NCBI RefSeq assembly: GCF_000002515.2
Contig: NC_006038.1
Location: 1,240,001 to 1,304,000, forward strand
Direction: 5' to 3'
Source: Kluyveromyces lactis
Lineage: Eukaryota > Ascomycota > Saccharomycetes > Saccharomycetales > Saccharomycetaceae
Length of the DNA: 64,000 nt
Below, piece by piece: positions 51,951 through 62,100 of the stretch (position 1 is its first letter; each line of letters opens with the position of its first letter). A program made the position numbers and the translations under genes. Below the pieces are notes generated by a model. It searched no databases. It was not told where the DNA came from and worked only from the letters and a program-made list of their open reading frames with translations.

Positions 51951-52883
51951 TCACTCAAAGATTGCGAATGGAGAGAAGTCTGGAGCCACGTATCTTTTGG
52001 CTCCCACTGATTCAGTCAACTTGTTAATCTTTTCTAAGTCTTCAGTAGAAAGATCCAAGAGCTTTAGATTAGTCTTGATTCTTTGTGGGTTAACAGATTT
52101 AGGTAGAACAACGTAGCCACGAGAAGCACCCCAACTGATTAGGATGTTAGCTGGCTCTGCGTTGTATTTGGATGCGATTCCCTCGATGGTAGGGTCGGTT
52201 AGAATGGTAGATGAGGAAGATCCTAGTGGGGAGTAGGCTTCGATCAAGATACCCTTGGACTTGCAGTAATCAATCAATTCCGTTTGTGGTAGTTGAGGAT
52301 GGATTTCGATTTGATTAGCAGCTGGAACTATGAAGTCTGGGTTGGCTGCCAACAAGGCTTCGATGTTCTTAATAGAAAAGTTGGAAACACCAATGGCCTT
52401 GGTCTTGCCGGATTTTGGCAGATGTTGCATCTTTTCCCAGGTTTTGATGAAATTCCATTCTTCGATGTCAATGTCGATCTTTCCATCAGCAGTTCTTGGG
52501 AAAGTTAGGTAGTTACCGTCAGTGATAGAACTGGCATTCAAAGGAACTGGCCAGTGAATCAAGTAGAGGTCGACGTAGTCCAACCCCAATCTTTGCAAAG
52601 AGAGATCAAGAGCTGCCTCTGGATCTCTTTGTTGGGTACCCCACAACTTGGTGGTAACAAAGATTTCTTCTCTTGGTACACCAGAGTCTCTGATACCTTT
52701 GCCAACAGCTTCTTCGTTTCCGTAGATAGCTGCAGTGTCAATGTGTCTGTACCCATTTTGCAACGCTGATACAACAGCGTTGTAAGCATCTTCTTCAGGT
52801 GATTTCCAGGTACCTAACCCAACAACAGGGATGGAGGCTCCAGTGTTCAATTTCAATGATGGCGATTCGTTGCTAGTAGACAT
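51951..52883 (-). CDS. Aldo-keto reductase (Gcy1/Ypr1 type)
   Basis: 310 residues from the ATG at 52883. NADPH-dependent carbonyl reductase of the AKR3 group. The catalytic tetrad is complete: Asp49 and Tyr54 in RHIDTAAIYGNE, Lys79 in FVTTKLWG, and His110 in YLIHWPVP. The cofactor end of the barrel has LPKSVNPQRIKTNL. Gcy1 and Ypr1 of S. cerevisiae act on glycerol, 2-methylbutyraldehyde and various keto compounds. The substrate here is unknown. It is co-oriented with the permease and the aminotransferase. Confidence 0.92.
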   Translation of the reverse strand: MSTSNESPSLKLNTGASIPVVGLGTWKSPEEDAYNAVVSALQNGYRHIDTAAIYGNEEAVGKGIRDSGVPREEIFVTTKLWGTQQRDPEAALDLSLQRLGLDYVDLYLIHWPVPLNASSITDGNYLTFPRTADGKIDIDIEEWNFIKTWEKMQHLPKSGKTKAIGVSNFSIKNIEALLAANPDFIVPAANQIEIHPQLPQTELIDYCKSKGILIEAYSPLGSSSSTILTDPTIEGIASKYNAEPANILISWGASRGYVVLPKSVNPQRIKTNLKLLDLSTEDLEKINKLTESVGAKRYVAPDFSPFAIFE

Positions 52884-53567
52884 CTTTATTCTATTACCGT
52901 TATGGTCAATTCTTCTTGTAACTTATTGTTGAAAGTTCAGTATAATCTTTAATGGATGATAGTCCAATTGAGAAAAGATTACTTCTGCATCTCTCTATTT
53001 CTTACTTCGTTCCTTTTATAGTCCCTCACCTTAAAAGCTTTAGAATCGCGAATTTTAACGAAAGGTTATAGGAGAAAGCACGTAATGGACCTCACCTGTC
53101 CGCAGTTGCTATCTTGGTGAATAATTTTTCGACTTACCTTAAAAATGCCTCTTCTCTTATCTCCTACAAGGTATACTAACCGGAAGTTCGCTTATATAAT
53201 TCTTTGGCAACACGAGTCTCGAAGGGCTGTAAGACACGGCAGAACTACGGATTATGGCTGCATTTGAGACAAACCTTTTCAAGATAGCTGAATTGCAGGA
53301 AGGGTTATGAAATGTTTGGTAGCACACAGCATTACAGATGCACGGGTGAATGAAGTGTAGAGTGTGGAGTGTAGAGGCGAAGAAGTCACGTGATTCTATG
53401 GAATTTAAGCAGAAACAGTTCCTTCTCTTGGAACATGATAGTAATTTATTTATTAGATATAGAGACCTGTCTGTATAATTTACATAAACTCAGTCGAGCC
53501 AACGATTATTATCTCTCTGTGATAATATCAGTATGGATTCGAAAAAAGCTGAACTCATCATGCGCAA
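52884..53567. other. Aldo-keto reductase promoter region
   Basis: 684 bp. It contains one perfect Cbf1-type TCACGTGA near 53387. No gene is supported. Confidence 0.4.
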
Positions 53568-54983
53568 TTAGATTGAACCTTCTTCCTTTAAGGTCTTGCT
53601 CAATTCAGTGACAGATTTGACAACCTTTTCAACAATTTCGTTAACGTCATCTTCTGTGATGATGAAAGATGGTGCCAACAAGATACGGTCGCTGCAGCTA
53701 GCGGTTGGAGTGACACCCATGGCCATCACGTTCAACCCGTTTTGGAAACACAATTCCTTGACTCTACCAGCGATGTCTTGGGATGGTTCGAAAGGCTTTT
53801 TGGTGTCTCTGTCAGCGACAAATTCGACAGACCAGAATCCACCGACACCTCTAACATCACCAGCAATGTTGTCTTCAGATAGCAAAGCATCCTTTAGCTT
53901 TTCACCCATGAGGTTACCCATCTTGAAAACATTGGCAGTCAAGTTTTCTCTCTGAATCTTTTCTTGGATACCCAAGGCAACAGCACAGTTGAAGGCATGA
54001 GAAGCGTATGTGTGCCCTCCAACAACGGTACCAGATCCTTGCAAGTAGGCGTCTCTGATCTTTGGACCGATCAAGACACCAGCAATGGTAACGTAACCAG
54101 AGCCCAAGGTCTTACCGACTGTTTGGATATCTGGAGCATCTTCTGGTGCCAAGAAGTTTTCCCAGCAGTTCAACTTACCGTTAGGGTTGCATCTACCGGT
54201 ACCACACATGACTTCGTCAAGGTAGAAAATGATGTCGTATTTGTTACACAAGTCTCTGATACCCTTCAAGTAACCCTTTGGTGGTGGAGTGGTACCCAAG
54301 GAGGAACCTGGCAAAGTTTCGACGATGACAGCAGCAACGGTGTCTGGATCTTCAGTGATGATCTTGTCTTCCAAGATCTTTAGCAAACGGTTGGCGTAGT
54401 CTTCTTCGGATTCCGACTTCAACTTGTTACGGTATGTGTAAGCACTTGGCATTGACAAACAGATGTTCTTCTGGTCAATGAAGTAATCCTTGAATTTCTC
54501 GATTCTTGGGTTGTTAGAGATGGATTGAGCACCCAAAGTGAAACCATGGTAGGAGTCCTCTCTGGAGATCAACTTCAACTTCTTTGGAAGACCACGTTCT
54601 AAGTAGTATTGTCTGACGATTCTCAAAGCGTTTTCGTTACTTTCAGAACCAGAAGTACACCACAAGGCAGAGGCAAAGGCACCTTCTGGAGAGTTGTCGA
54701 TGTAGAACTTGGCCAATTTTTCAGCATTCTTGTTGGAGATCAAGCATGGGTAAGAGTAAGTGGACTCAAGGGCAGCTTTGTTGATAATTTCAAGAGCTTC
54801 TTCGTCAGCCCAGCCAATAGCACCGACAGCAGCACCAGTGATGGCATCCAAAATGTTCTTGTAAACCTTACCGTCTCTTTCGATGTCGATACGGACACCT
54901 TTACCACCAACAACCTGGGTACCAGTCTTATCGATGGCAGCTTGGAAAACGTAAGATTGTTCTGGAGCAGCAGTAACGGTCAT
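53568..54983 (-). CDS. Class III PLP-dependent aminotransferase
   Basis: 471 residues from the ATG at 54983. The fold-type I PLP signature is seen as YLDEVMCGTGRCNPNGKL (Asp256 binding the pyridine nitrogen) followed by DIQTVGKTLGSGYVTIAGVL, with the Schiff-base Lys at 291. Upstream are WCTSGSESNENALRIVRQYY (the GSES phosphate-binding turn) and the small-residue N-terminus. The group includes omega-amino acid:pyruvate, diaminobutyrate and GABA transaminases. It does not resemble S. cerevisiae Uga1 or Car2 closely, and I recall no S. cerevisiae orthologue. No mitochondrial presequence is obvious. Codon use is strongly biased, so it may be well expressed. The substrate is probably an amino acid or amine imported by the nearby permease (inference). 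Confidence 0.9.
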   Translation of the reverse strand: MTVTAAPEQSYVFQAAIDKTGTQVVGGKGVRIDIERDGKVYKNILDAITGAAVGAIGWADEEALEIINKAALESTYSYPCLISNKNAEKLAKFYIDNSPEGAFASALWCTSGSESNENALRIVRQYYLERGLPKKLKLISREDSYHGFTLGAQSISNNPRIEKFKDYFIDQKNICLSMPSAYTYRNKLKSESEEDYANRLLKILEDKIITEDPDTVAAVIVETLPGSSLGTTPPPKGYLKGIRDLCNKYDIIFYLDEVMCGTGRCNPNGKLNCWENFLAPEDAPDIQTVGKTLGSGYVTIAGVLIGPKIRDAYLQGSGTVVGGHTYASHAFNCAVALGIQEKIQRENLTANVFKMGNLMGEKLKDALLSEDNIAGDVRGVGGFWSVEFVADRDTKKPFEPSQDIAGRVKELCFQNGLNVMAMGVTPTASCSDRILLAPSFIITEDDVNEIVEKVVKSVTELSKTLKEEGSI

Positions 54984-56262
54984 TGAAATTATATGTATTT
55001 TCTGTGGAAATTTTAATCGTTAAGGTAACTTCACTAGTGATGCACTTAGCCAGAGTTAACTATGCGATTGATGTTTGATGCTTCTTTTGCAAACAAGATA
55101 CTATTACTATTAACTTATACACTACATTCCGTTCCAAAACTCTGGGATAACTTGTCCTTTTCAACAGCACCTTATATACCTTTTCAAATACTCATTATAA
55201 CTCTTGCGCTGACGTGAAACGTTAGTTGTCACTTACTATATGCGACGAATTACTAGATCATGTTTTACCTACTTTTGGCTCTAACACTATTTTCCTATCA
55301 GCATTCACTTACTACATTGAAAGAAAGTACTCATCGGCAACTAGTGAATCTCTGCATTCAAGTAATAAAGCTGATGCTTACTATGATAGCCGAGCTGCTA
55401 TCCTATTCCGTAGTCCTTATCGATAGAAAATGAATATTCATCCCTCATCGTTACCTTAATCCTAGTGGGTTTCTCGCATCGGAAATGGTTACGGTATCTC
55501 GACTTTCTTCTTTGGGAATTTTGCAACCATTATGAATCGGATTCCTGATAACCACAACTCGGTGTAAGACAAAATCATTACAGGAATAACTAGTAAATTC
55601 TTCGTGGAAGTGCTATCGGAGCTCTTTCAATGTGTATCACTAGTGGTATGCGGCGGCGCTCGACTCCCTTGGGATAATAAATTTGACAGGGGGTACCCTT
55701 TGAGTTGAGTTCTGTATGAGTCTGCTTCAGGGCATCTATCACGTGACATCGGCTTTATCTATTGATGATCGATCAACATAGTATACTGATCAGGATTCGG
55801 GACGAAACGAAACAGGTCAGACGCATATCCGATTGTCTGGTACTCAGCAGGACTGATTGAACAAGGTAACCAGATGGTCGTTGAGGGAGGCGATAGTGCT
55901 TTGAAAGAAAAAGTTGGTTGATGTCCGAGTAAAACTAGTATAGGTGTCACTTTGATCGGATCTTTCCGGACACAGTTATATTAAGATAAGAGACTACAAT
56001 AGCGGCTAGTATGTAGCTCATACAAACGGCCAGCACATTTAATCTTAGAAAAAAACAGAAATTACTTCAGCAGCCGAACGCTTTGCATATTTGGCCATGT
56101 AACTTTACCTACTGAATAGACATTTAAATGTCAATTATGACATTTAATTGTTAAAATACCGAATGGACCCTCTCCGCGAACGATGATGCATGATGAACTT
56201 GTGTATAAGATGAGTTGAATATTTATTTGAATGTTTGAATTATGTAATAAAGTACGTTCACT
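54984..56262. other. Aminotransferase promoter / transcription-factor 3' flank
   Basis: About 1.3 kb without a supported gene. It holds a lone AGGGGGTACCCTTT palindrome near 55688, related to those at 44 kb, and TATCACGTGA near 55737-55746. Confidence 0.4.
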
Positions 56263-58125
56263 TCAAATGGCGAAGCATATGTGTTGTTTCTTTGTCTTTA
56301 GAACTTCCCACCAAGTCTTCTTTGTTGCCCAGCACTCTTCCATAACTTTTTTCGCCATGACAGCACCAGATATGCCGCTCTTACAGAGGCTGTGGAGATG
56401 CTTTAAATATATCGGTCTTAGATGGACTAGTGAATCGTCGATTAGTTCACAACCGCAACAAAAGATACAAAGTAAGAGGCACGACTGTGCCGGAGAATCT
56501 AACGGTACTTTTTCGCTGAACAACGAGGTAATTCTAATTAACAATTCTTTTATTAGCCGGGTATCTTGTGGTAGGTTCATCACCCGACGTCTTAGAATTA
56601 GTAACCCGGTCAGACCGAAGATCAGGTTGGTGGAGCGTAAAAACTGGTACATCTGGATCCTTTTTTTCACATCATTAGAAGGACTATTATGTTGTTGTTT
56701 TCTAATGATAGCATCTCTTTCTTTTTCAGAGTTCACCAGATAGCTTGAGATCACATAATCTAGCTCTATAGCGTTGGATAAAAGAGTCTCCATTTCCGAT
56801 GCCGAATCGATCTTTGCCTTGTCGAAAACCATTTGAGATACTTTCGCGAGATACGAAAGTACAGCTGGCTCCATTCCACTGGTATACTGTATGTCGCGTA
56901 GTTCTTCTCGAGCCAAAAGATTCTTTTCACTGGAAGGACAGAAATCAAAATCAAGCTGCTGGAAGATCTCCGCTTGCGGAGTTGGATCGGGAGAAGATAA
57001 CAAGCTGATCACGTTCAAATACATGAACCACCTGGTCAAAAAGCTTTCTCTATCCTCCTCACAACTGTAAGATATCTTCTTCTTCCTCTTGGGGCCCGTA
57101 GATTTACTCTTTAGCTTCTCCAATATGATACCCTTCGCTCCATACAGATGCGTCTTCCATCTGCACTGTTTCTGATCGAAGAAAATGTCAATCGAGGCAA
57201 GAATCAAAATACATGCTAAGGTAACAGTACTGAATCTTTCCGTCGTGTCAAGCAGTTTGTGCTGGAGTTCCAATAGACTTTCATCGAACATCCGTTGCAC
57301 CAACCTGTTCGGATACGTTTTAGATACCAATGAGTCTTCAATCGGTAAAAAATCGTCACTTTCGTCATTGTACCCTAGATGTTTCCTGTGTTGGCCTGCC
57401 AACACAGCCAATAATTTGAGCACCGTCTTGTTTTCCATAGCCATTTGCGGGAGAGTAGTACCAAACGGATTGAATATCGTCCCACCATTAGAGACTATAA
57501 ACAGCTGGGAAGTCTCACGCACATAAAACGTGAAAAGTTCAGTTAAACTGTTACTTCCAAAGATGTCAAACGGTGAAGTAAGTATATCAAGCCTTGGATC
57601 ATACTCCTTAGAAAAGAAATCCAATGCAGTTGAATTTGCAGAAGAAATCTCTAACATATCTTTATTCAACTCTTGTTCATCAATTTCGAGGTCCGGAGAA
57701 GACACAACAGGAAGTTCCAGAGGCAACGGCTCTTCCTGCAATTTTACATCATTTTTCTTAACTGCTTGTCTCCTCTTCTTAGGCTTGAAAAGAGATCCCT
57801 CATTCACCACTATAAGCTCTTTAATATTCATATTACCACTAGTGGCAGCACTGCTTGTATTCTTGGCTACCAGTATACCGTTAACCATCATTGTGTTTTC
57901 TGGTATACTGATCACCTTATTCTTGTCCTTATACGGACGTCCACCCCATTTCAGAGTTAACGTTTTCTTCCCACTACCTTTACCCTTAACGATCCCTGAG
58001 TTTTTACTCTCACGGCCCATTCGTTTGCTGATTGTCAGTGTAGTGCAGTTATCCATAGCCGACGTATATACACTACTCAGCATCGGAGACTGTCGTATTG
58101 TTAAACAATGAGACAGCAGTGGCAT
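56263..58125 (-). CDS. Fungal transcription-factor-like protein without a visible zinc cluster
   Basis: 620 residues from the first ATG at 58125; later ATGs (for example MGRESKNSG) could also serve. The region from about 165 to 600 resembles the fungal-specific transcription factor domain (PF11951, Uga3/Arg81-like): FFSKEYDPRLDILTSPFDIF, LKLLAVLAGQHRKHLG, HLYGAKGIILEKL and FLTRWFMYLNVISLLSS. The motif LTLKWGGRPYKDK near residue 55 is what usually follows directly after the Zn2Cys6 cluster (GYGxxLxWGGRPxK). The six cysteines that should precede it are absent; only two Cys (7 and 27) occur before it. It could be a DNA-binding-domain loss, an unannotated upstream exon or a corepressor-type regulator. 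It neighbours the metabolic genes it might control. Confidence 0.7.
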   Translation of the reverse strand: MPLLSHCLTIRQSPMLSSVYTSAMDNCTTLTISKRMGRESKNSGIVKGKGSGKKTLTLKWGGRPYKDKNKVISIPENTMMVNGILVAKNTSSAATSGNMNIKELIVVNEGSLFKPKKRRQAVKKNDVKLQEEPLPLELPVVSSPDLEIDEQELNKDMLEISSANSTALDFFSKEYDPRLDILTSPFDIFGSNSLTELFTFYVRETSQLFIVSNGGTIFNPFGTTLPQMAMENKTVLKLLAVLAGQHRKHLGYNDESDDFLPIEDSLVSKTYPNRLVQRMFDESLLELQHKLLDTTERFSTVTLACILILASIDIFFDQKQCRWKTHLYGAKGIILEKLKSKSTGPKRKKKISYSCEEDRESFLTRWFMYLNVISLLSSPDPTPQAEIFQQLDFDFCPSSEKNLLAREELRDIQYTSGMEPAVLSYLAKVSQMVFDKAKIDSASEMETLLSNAIELDYVISSYLVNSEKERDAIIRKQQHNSPSNDVKKRIQMYQFLRSTNLIFGLTGLLILRRRVMNLPQDTRLIKELLIRITSLFSEKVPLDSPAQSCLLLCIFCCGCELIDDSLVHLRPIYLKHLHSLCKSGISGAVMAKKVMEECWATKKTWWEVLKTKKQHICFAI

Positions 58126-59428
58126 AATTTAGTTTCCTGTTACAATCACCAACGTTACCTTGCTGCTTATAAGTTTCTTAAAAAAAAGTATCTGTCAATA
58201 TTTTGTTATTCGTTATCTCTGATTTGGTCTTTAATGTGGTCATGCTGACCATAGTTTATTCAAGAACCTAAACAGATTGATTACACATCACCACAAGGAA
58301 AACACGGGAATATCAACACATGTCTATCATCTACAAAATCAATGCATCCCGGCTGCGGAAAGTAACGTATTTGTCGAAAAAGCCACTGGAATTTCGAAAG
58401 ATTGATAGTTGAGATCACATCAATCCTTTATCTGCAGCTAGCAAAACTGTTCAGCCCTACATAATATGAAAAGGCAAACCAAACCAAAACAAGGACTTTT
58501 CGGATGTCTTTCAATCCCACGCTAATGTCACAAACATTAACAACGTCTCTAAGGATCATATTCCCGTCTGTGATCCATTTTTCTCTCGAGCCAACTTTTT
58601 TACCTACAGGATCCCGGTGCTTGTCAGGGTTTCTCTATGTCTTATCTTATCAATTTTTCCGTTAGTTAAACTAAAAGTAAAATAAACGCAGTACATACAG
58701 TTTCATCAGCAACAATTCCACAAGGATGCGGACAAGCAGAAACACGAACAAGAAACCAACTGGGTCGTAACCATCTCTGTAAGTTCTGGCTGGAGTCCAT
58801 GGGACATGCTTTCGTGTATGGCAGGGTTCCTTTTTTGATTTTGAAGTGCTATGCTGCAGATTAGTGAGATGCAACTTTTGTGTCTGCTTTCTTCCCAGAT
58901 TTCGATCTCTCGACCTTCCTGATTGGGAATCTATTCTAGTATTGATATCCAAGGCGCATGAAGAATCCGTTATGATCAAGTCGATCTTTTGGAATAGACT
59001 GTTTGGTGCCAGCTGGGGGAGGGGATACAAATGCTTAGTCTGGTACTTCATGATAACAGAGAATGTATTTTGAGTTGCAATTTTGGGATATCAGAATAAG
59101 GGGTTAGGTGGGATAGAATTTAAGACCAGTTTTGGAAATGCAGGATAATGAAGTTGCAAAGATTAGGTTAAGGTTTGTCAGTAATTGTTGAGTGACTGGT
59201 TGTTTGACGGATCTTGGTATCTTTCGTCTATGATTTGAGATATTACGGTGATAAGATCTTGTAATCTGGTAAAATAAGAAGACGGACATCTTTCGGTATA
59301 TATATATAGACGCATCGGCTTGGAACTGAAATATAGCTCAGTTTGAATAATCCATGTTCCTTTTCTTGTCTTTTAGTTCTGTCCTTACAAACTCGCAACG
59401 ACAACATCCTTGTCTATCGAAAAACTAA
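58126..59428. other. Transcription factor-CYB2-like divergent intergenic region
   Basis: About 1.3 kb between divergent genes. Frames at 58671-59051 and 58846-59073 overlap on opposite strands and lack support. A (TA)n box at 59297-59307 is a likely TATA region for the CYB2-like gene. Confidence 0.4.
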
Positions 59429-61099
59429 ATGATATCTACTAGAGTTGCAAGCAGATCCGCCAGAATTGCATTTAAAGGTGTCGGCAATGCCGCAAGAATC
59501 AACGTTGCAAATCGTTTCTTGAGAACTAAGGCTTCTCCTTCTGCTCAGAGGAAACCGTCCGAATCTAAGTCGAAATTTAATAAAACTACAAAGGCTTCTC
59601 TTCTTACTGGTGCCTCTTCTTTGACCCTTTTTCTATCTTACTTTCTTTCTGATAATGATAAAGACGGTGTTTCGGTTAAAGAGGTTAAAATGCACAACAG
59701 AATCGATGATTGCTGGATTGTCATCGATAATGAGGTTTACGATATTACCAAGTTCTTGTCTCAACATCCGGGTGGTGTAGCAAGATTGATGGAGTTTGCT
59801 GGTAGGGATGCAACTGAAAGGTTCTACCAGATGCATTCTAGTGCGACTCTGGAGAAGATGAAGGAACATTTGGTTTACATTGGTAAATTGAAAGGTGCAT
59901 TTGATAAAGAGCTCTCTGAAGAAGAGATTAGAATCATAGAACACAAGGCCAAGATTCCACCATTGAGAAAAATATTCTGTTTATCTGACTTCGAAGCAGT
60001 GGCCAAGCAGGTGTTGCCAAAATCTACGTTCTTTTACTATGCCACTGGTTCCTCTGATGAATATACTCTTCGTGAAAACCATTATGCCTATAGTAGAGTG
60101 TTCTTCAGACCGAAGATCCTGCAAGATATCGAGGAAGTCGATACCAGTACGAAATTCTTGGGCGCCAAAGTTGACTTACCAATTTACATTACAGCCTTTG
60201 CTGGTTCTAGACTTGCCCATCCTATGGGTGAACTGAACTTGCAATCTGCGGCTTACGATGCTAACGTTATGCAAATGGTGCCAAAACAGAACTCCTACAG
60301 CCATGAAGAATTCTTCCCACATGTCCCAGATGATCAAAACCAATGGTTGCAATTCCACTTTGACACTCAAGAAGAACTTGATAACTTGGATAAATGGGTC
60401 GAAAGAGCAGGCACTCTACCAAGTGCTAAGGGGTTGTTTTTCAATGTAGATCTTGCAGATATTGGCAACAGAGAAAAGGACTCAAGACAAAGAGCCTCTC
60501 AACCTGGTAGTGAATACTTAGATGAAATGACTGATAATAAGTTCGGAAGTCATCCAAAGATTACCTGGAGCACCATCGAGAGAGTCATGAAAAACACTCA
60601 TCTTCCAGTGGCTTTGAAAGGTGTTCAAAGAGGCGAAGACGTTGTGATCGCTGCTCAAAAGGGGGTGAAAGCTGTCATTTTGTCTAACCACGGTGGTAGA
60701 CAATTAGACTTTTCCAGACCACCTCTAGAAGTTCTTGTCGAAGCTAAGCAAATGTTGAAAGAAAAGAACTTAGATGGCAAAATTGAAATCTATCTAGATG
60801 GTGGTGTTCGTAGAGGATCAGACATCCTCAAAGCCCTTTGTCTAGGTGCTACAGGTGTCGGTATGGGACGACCATTCCTTTACGCGATGTCTGGTTATGG
60901 GGAGGAAGGTGTTACCCATCTATTCAACATTCTTCGCACTGAAATTGAGAATAACATGAGACTGTTGGGTGTTGACAAAATCGAGGACCTCGATGAATCA
61001 TTGGTAGACTTCAGAAGTCTTTCATTCAAGAACCCTAGGATCAATGATGCACTTTATGACCAAGCATATGAGCCATTGCAATTCCCTGAATTTAAGTAA
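59429..61099 (+). CDS. Flavocytochrome b2-like (L-lactate dehydrogenase family), divergent
   Basis: 556 residues from the ATG at 59429 (S. cerevisiae Cyb2 is 591). An Arg-rich mitochondrial presequence is followed by a hydrophobic sorting segment (about 58-73), a cytochrome b5 domain with haem ligands His113 (QHPGG) and His136 (QMHSS), and the FMN alpha-hydroxyacid dehydrogenase barrel. Catalytic residues kept: base His421 and Arg424 (SNHGGRQLDF), Lys397 (ALKGVQ), Asp341 (NVDLADIG) and Gln308. Pocket residues changed: Tyr254 of Cyb2 is His310 (LQFHF for YQLYV), Thr280 is Asn339, and the SATAL loop is TAFAG. It should act in the intermembrane space and pass electrons to cytochrome c, but probably on a substrate other than L-lactate. 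That last point is inference. Confidence 0.88.
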   Translation: MISTRVASRSARIAFKGVGNAARINVANRFLRTKASPSAQRKPSESKSKFNKTTKASLLTGASSLTLFLSYFLSDNDKDGVSVKEVKMHNRIDDCWIVIDNEVYDITKFLSQHPGGVARLMEFAGRDATERFYQMHSSATLEKMKEHLVYIGKLKGAFDKELSEEEIRIIEHKAKIPPLRKIFCLSDFEAVAKQVLPKSTFFYYATGSSDEYTLRENHYAYSRVFFRPKILQDIEEVDTSTKFLGAKVDLPIYITAFAGSRLAHPMGELNLQSAAYDANVMQMVPKQNSYSHEEFFPHVPDDQNQWLQFHFDTQEELDNLDKWVERAGTLPSAKGLFFNVDLADIGNREKDSRQRASQPGSEYLDEMTDNKFGSHPKITWSTIERVMKNTHLPVALKGVQRGEDVVIAAQKGVKAVILSNHGGRQLDFSRPPLEVLVEAKQMLKEKNLDGKIEIYLDGGVRRGSDILKALCLGATGVGMGRPFLYAMSGYGEEGVTHLFNILRTEIENNMRLLGVDKIEDLDESLVDFRSLSFKNPRINDALYDQAYEPLQFPEFK

Positions 61100-61704
61100 A
61101 CTTTACCATTTCATTTTTATCCTTAGCCAGGATTTTTGTCAAGTGTTATACACCGCTAATTTACATATTTGATATACAGGCCACATAGTGTGTTTAGTTT
61201 ACCCTTACGAAGGGTAATTTGATAGTATTTATTGAATAACTGTTAGTTGAACCTCGAATAGAGAGGCACCTGCTTGCTACGGCTAGTAAGTACAATTTCA
61301 TTGCTTCGGTCATAGCATGTATCGGTGATCTAGTTCCAAAGACTTTGTTATAGGAAACTTTATCGTTTAGATTACCGACGACTTACTCAATTTGGGTAAA
61401 CAAGAAGTACTTTTTCCATGATAAGAAAGTCGTACATTAAATGCAGCCAAAAAAGGGCATAAGAAAATCCGAACAGATAGACGACTCAATGTATGATCTA
61501 GTTTTGTATTTAAATGCTTAAGGTTAGTTGAGCTTCCATTTTTCCATCTTAGTCTCAATTGACCGATTAATTGTAGTTTGCTTTTGCCAGGTTGCTTGCG
61601 AAACTATCTGTTCAAATAAAACATATCATCATACCCATTCGACAAAGCGGTGATTGCAGATTGGGAATCAAATTAAGAACACTACAACTAAAAACAACTG
61701 AATC
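61100..61704. other. CYB2-like to RidA-like intergenic region
   Basis: 605 bp between two plus-strand genes. Nothing beyond AT-rich sequence is seen. Confidence 0.35.
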
Positions 61705-62100
61705 ATGGTAAGACGTGTTGAATGGAAGGAAGTCGGTGTTGAATCTGGACCAACTTTTTTGGCACCTGCATATGTGACCTCAAAAGACACGGAACTTGTT
61801 TACACCTCTGGATGTGTTGGTTCGGATTTGCTAACTGGGGAAATCCCAGAAGATCTTGAAAAGCAAGTCAGAAATGCCTTAGATAACTTAGGTAGAGTTT
61901 TAAAAGCATCTAACTCGAGCTTCGACGACGTCTTAAAGATTCTACTTTTCGTGGCAGACGGAAGTTACGCAAGTACCGTCAACGCAGTTTACAAGGAATA
62001 TTTCCCAGAAAGACCAGCCAGAAGTTGCATCGTGGTCAGCTTTCCTGATCCGACACTAAAAGTAGAACTGGAATGTGTTGCTGCTGTTTCTTCAACTTGA
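61705..62100 (+). CDS. RidA / YjgF / UK114 family protein (Hmf1/Mmf1-like)
   Basis: 131 residues from the ATG at 61705. The family hydrolyses reactive enamine/imine intermediates released by PLP enzymes. The signature is PARSCIVVSFPDPTLKVELE, with the conserved Arg that binds the substrate carboxylate, preceded by VYTSGCVGSD and QVRNALDNLGRVLKAS. There is no mitochondrial presequence, unlike Mmf1, so it is probably cytosolic. It is more diverged than typical Hmf1/Mmf1 (the N-terminus MVRRVEWKEVGVESGPTFLA differs), so it may be a third, accessory paralogue. It lies near a PLP-dependent aminotransferase, which fits a deaminase role. Confidence 0.88.
   Translation: MVRRVEWKEVGVESGPTFLAPAYVTSKDTELVYTSGCVGSDLLTGEIPEDLEKQVRNALDNLGRVLKASNSSFDDVLKILLFVADGSYASTVNAVYKEYFPERPARSCIVVSFPDPTLKVELECVAAVSST

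Noticed and set aside
58671-59073. Overlapping frames on both strands upstream of the CYB2-like gene
   Set aside because: Mutually overlapping, no domain, and within a probable promoter.
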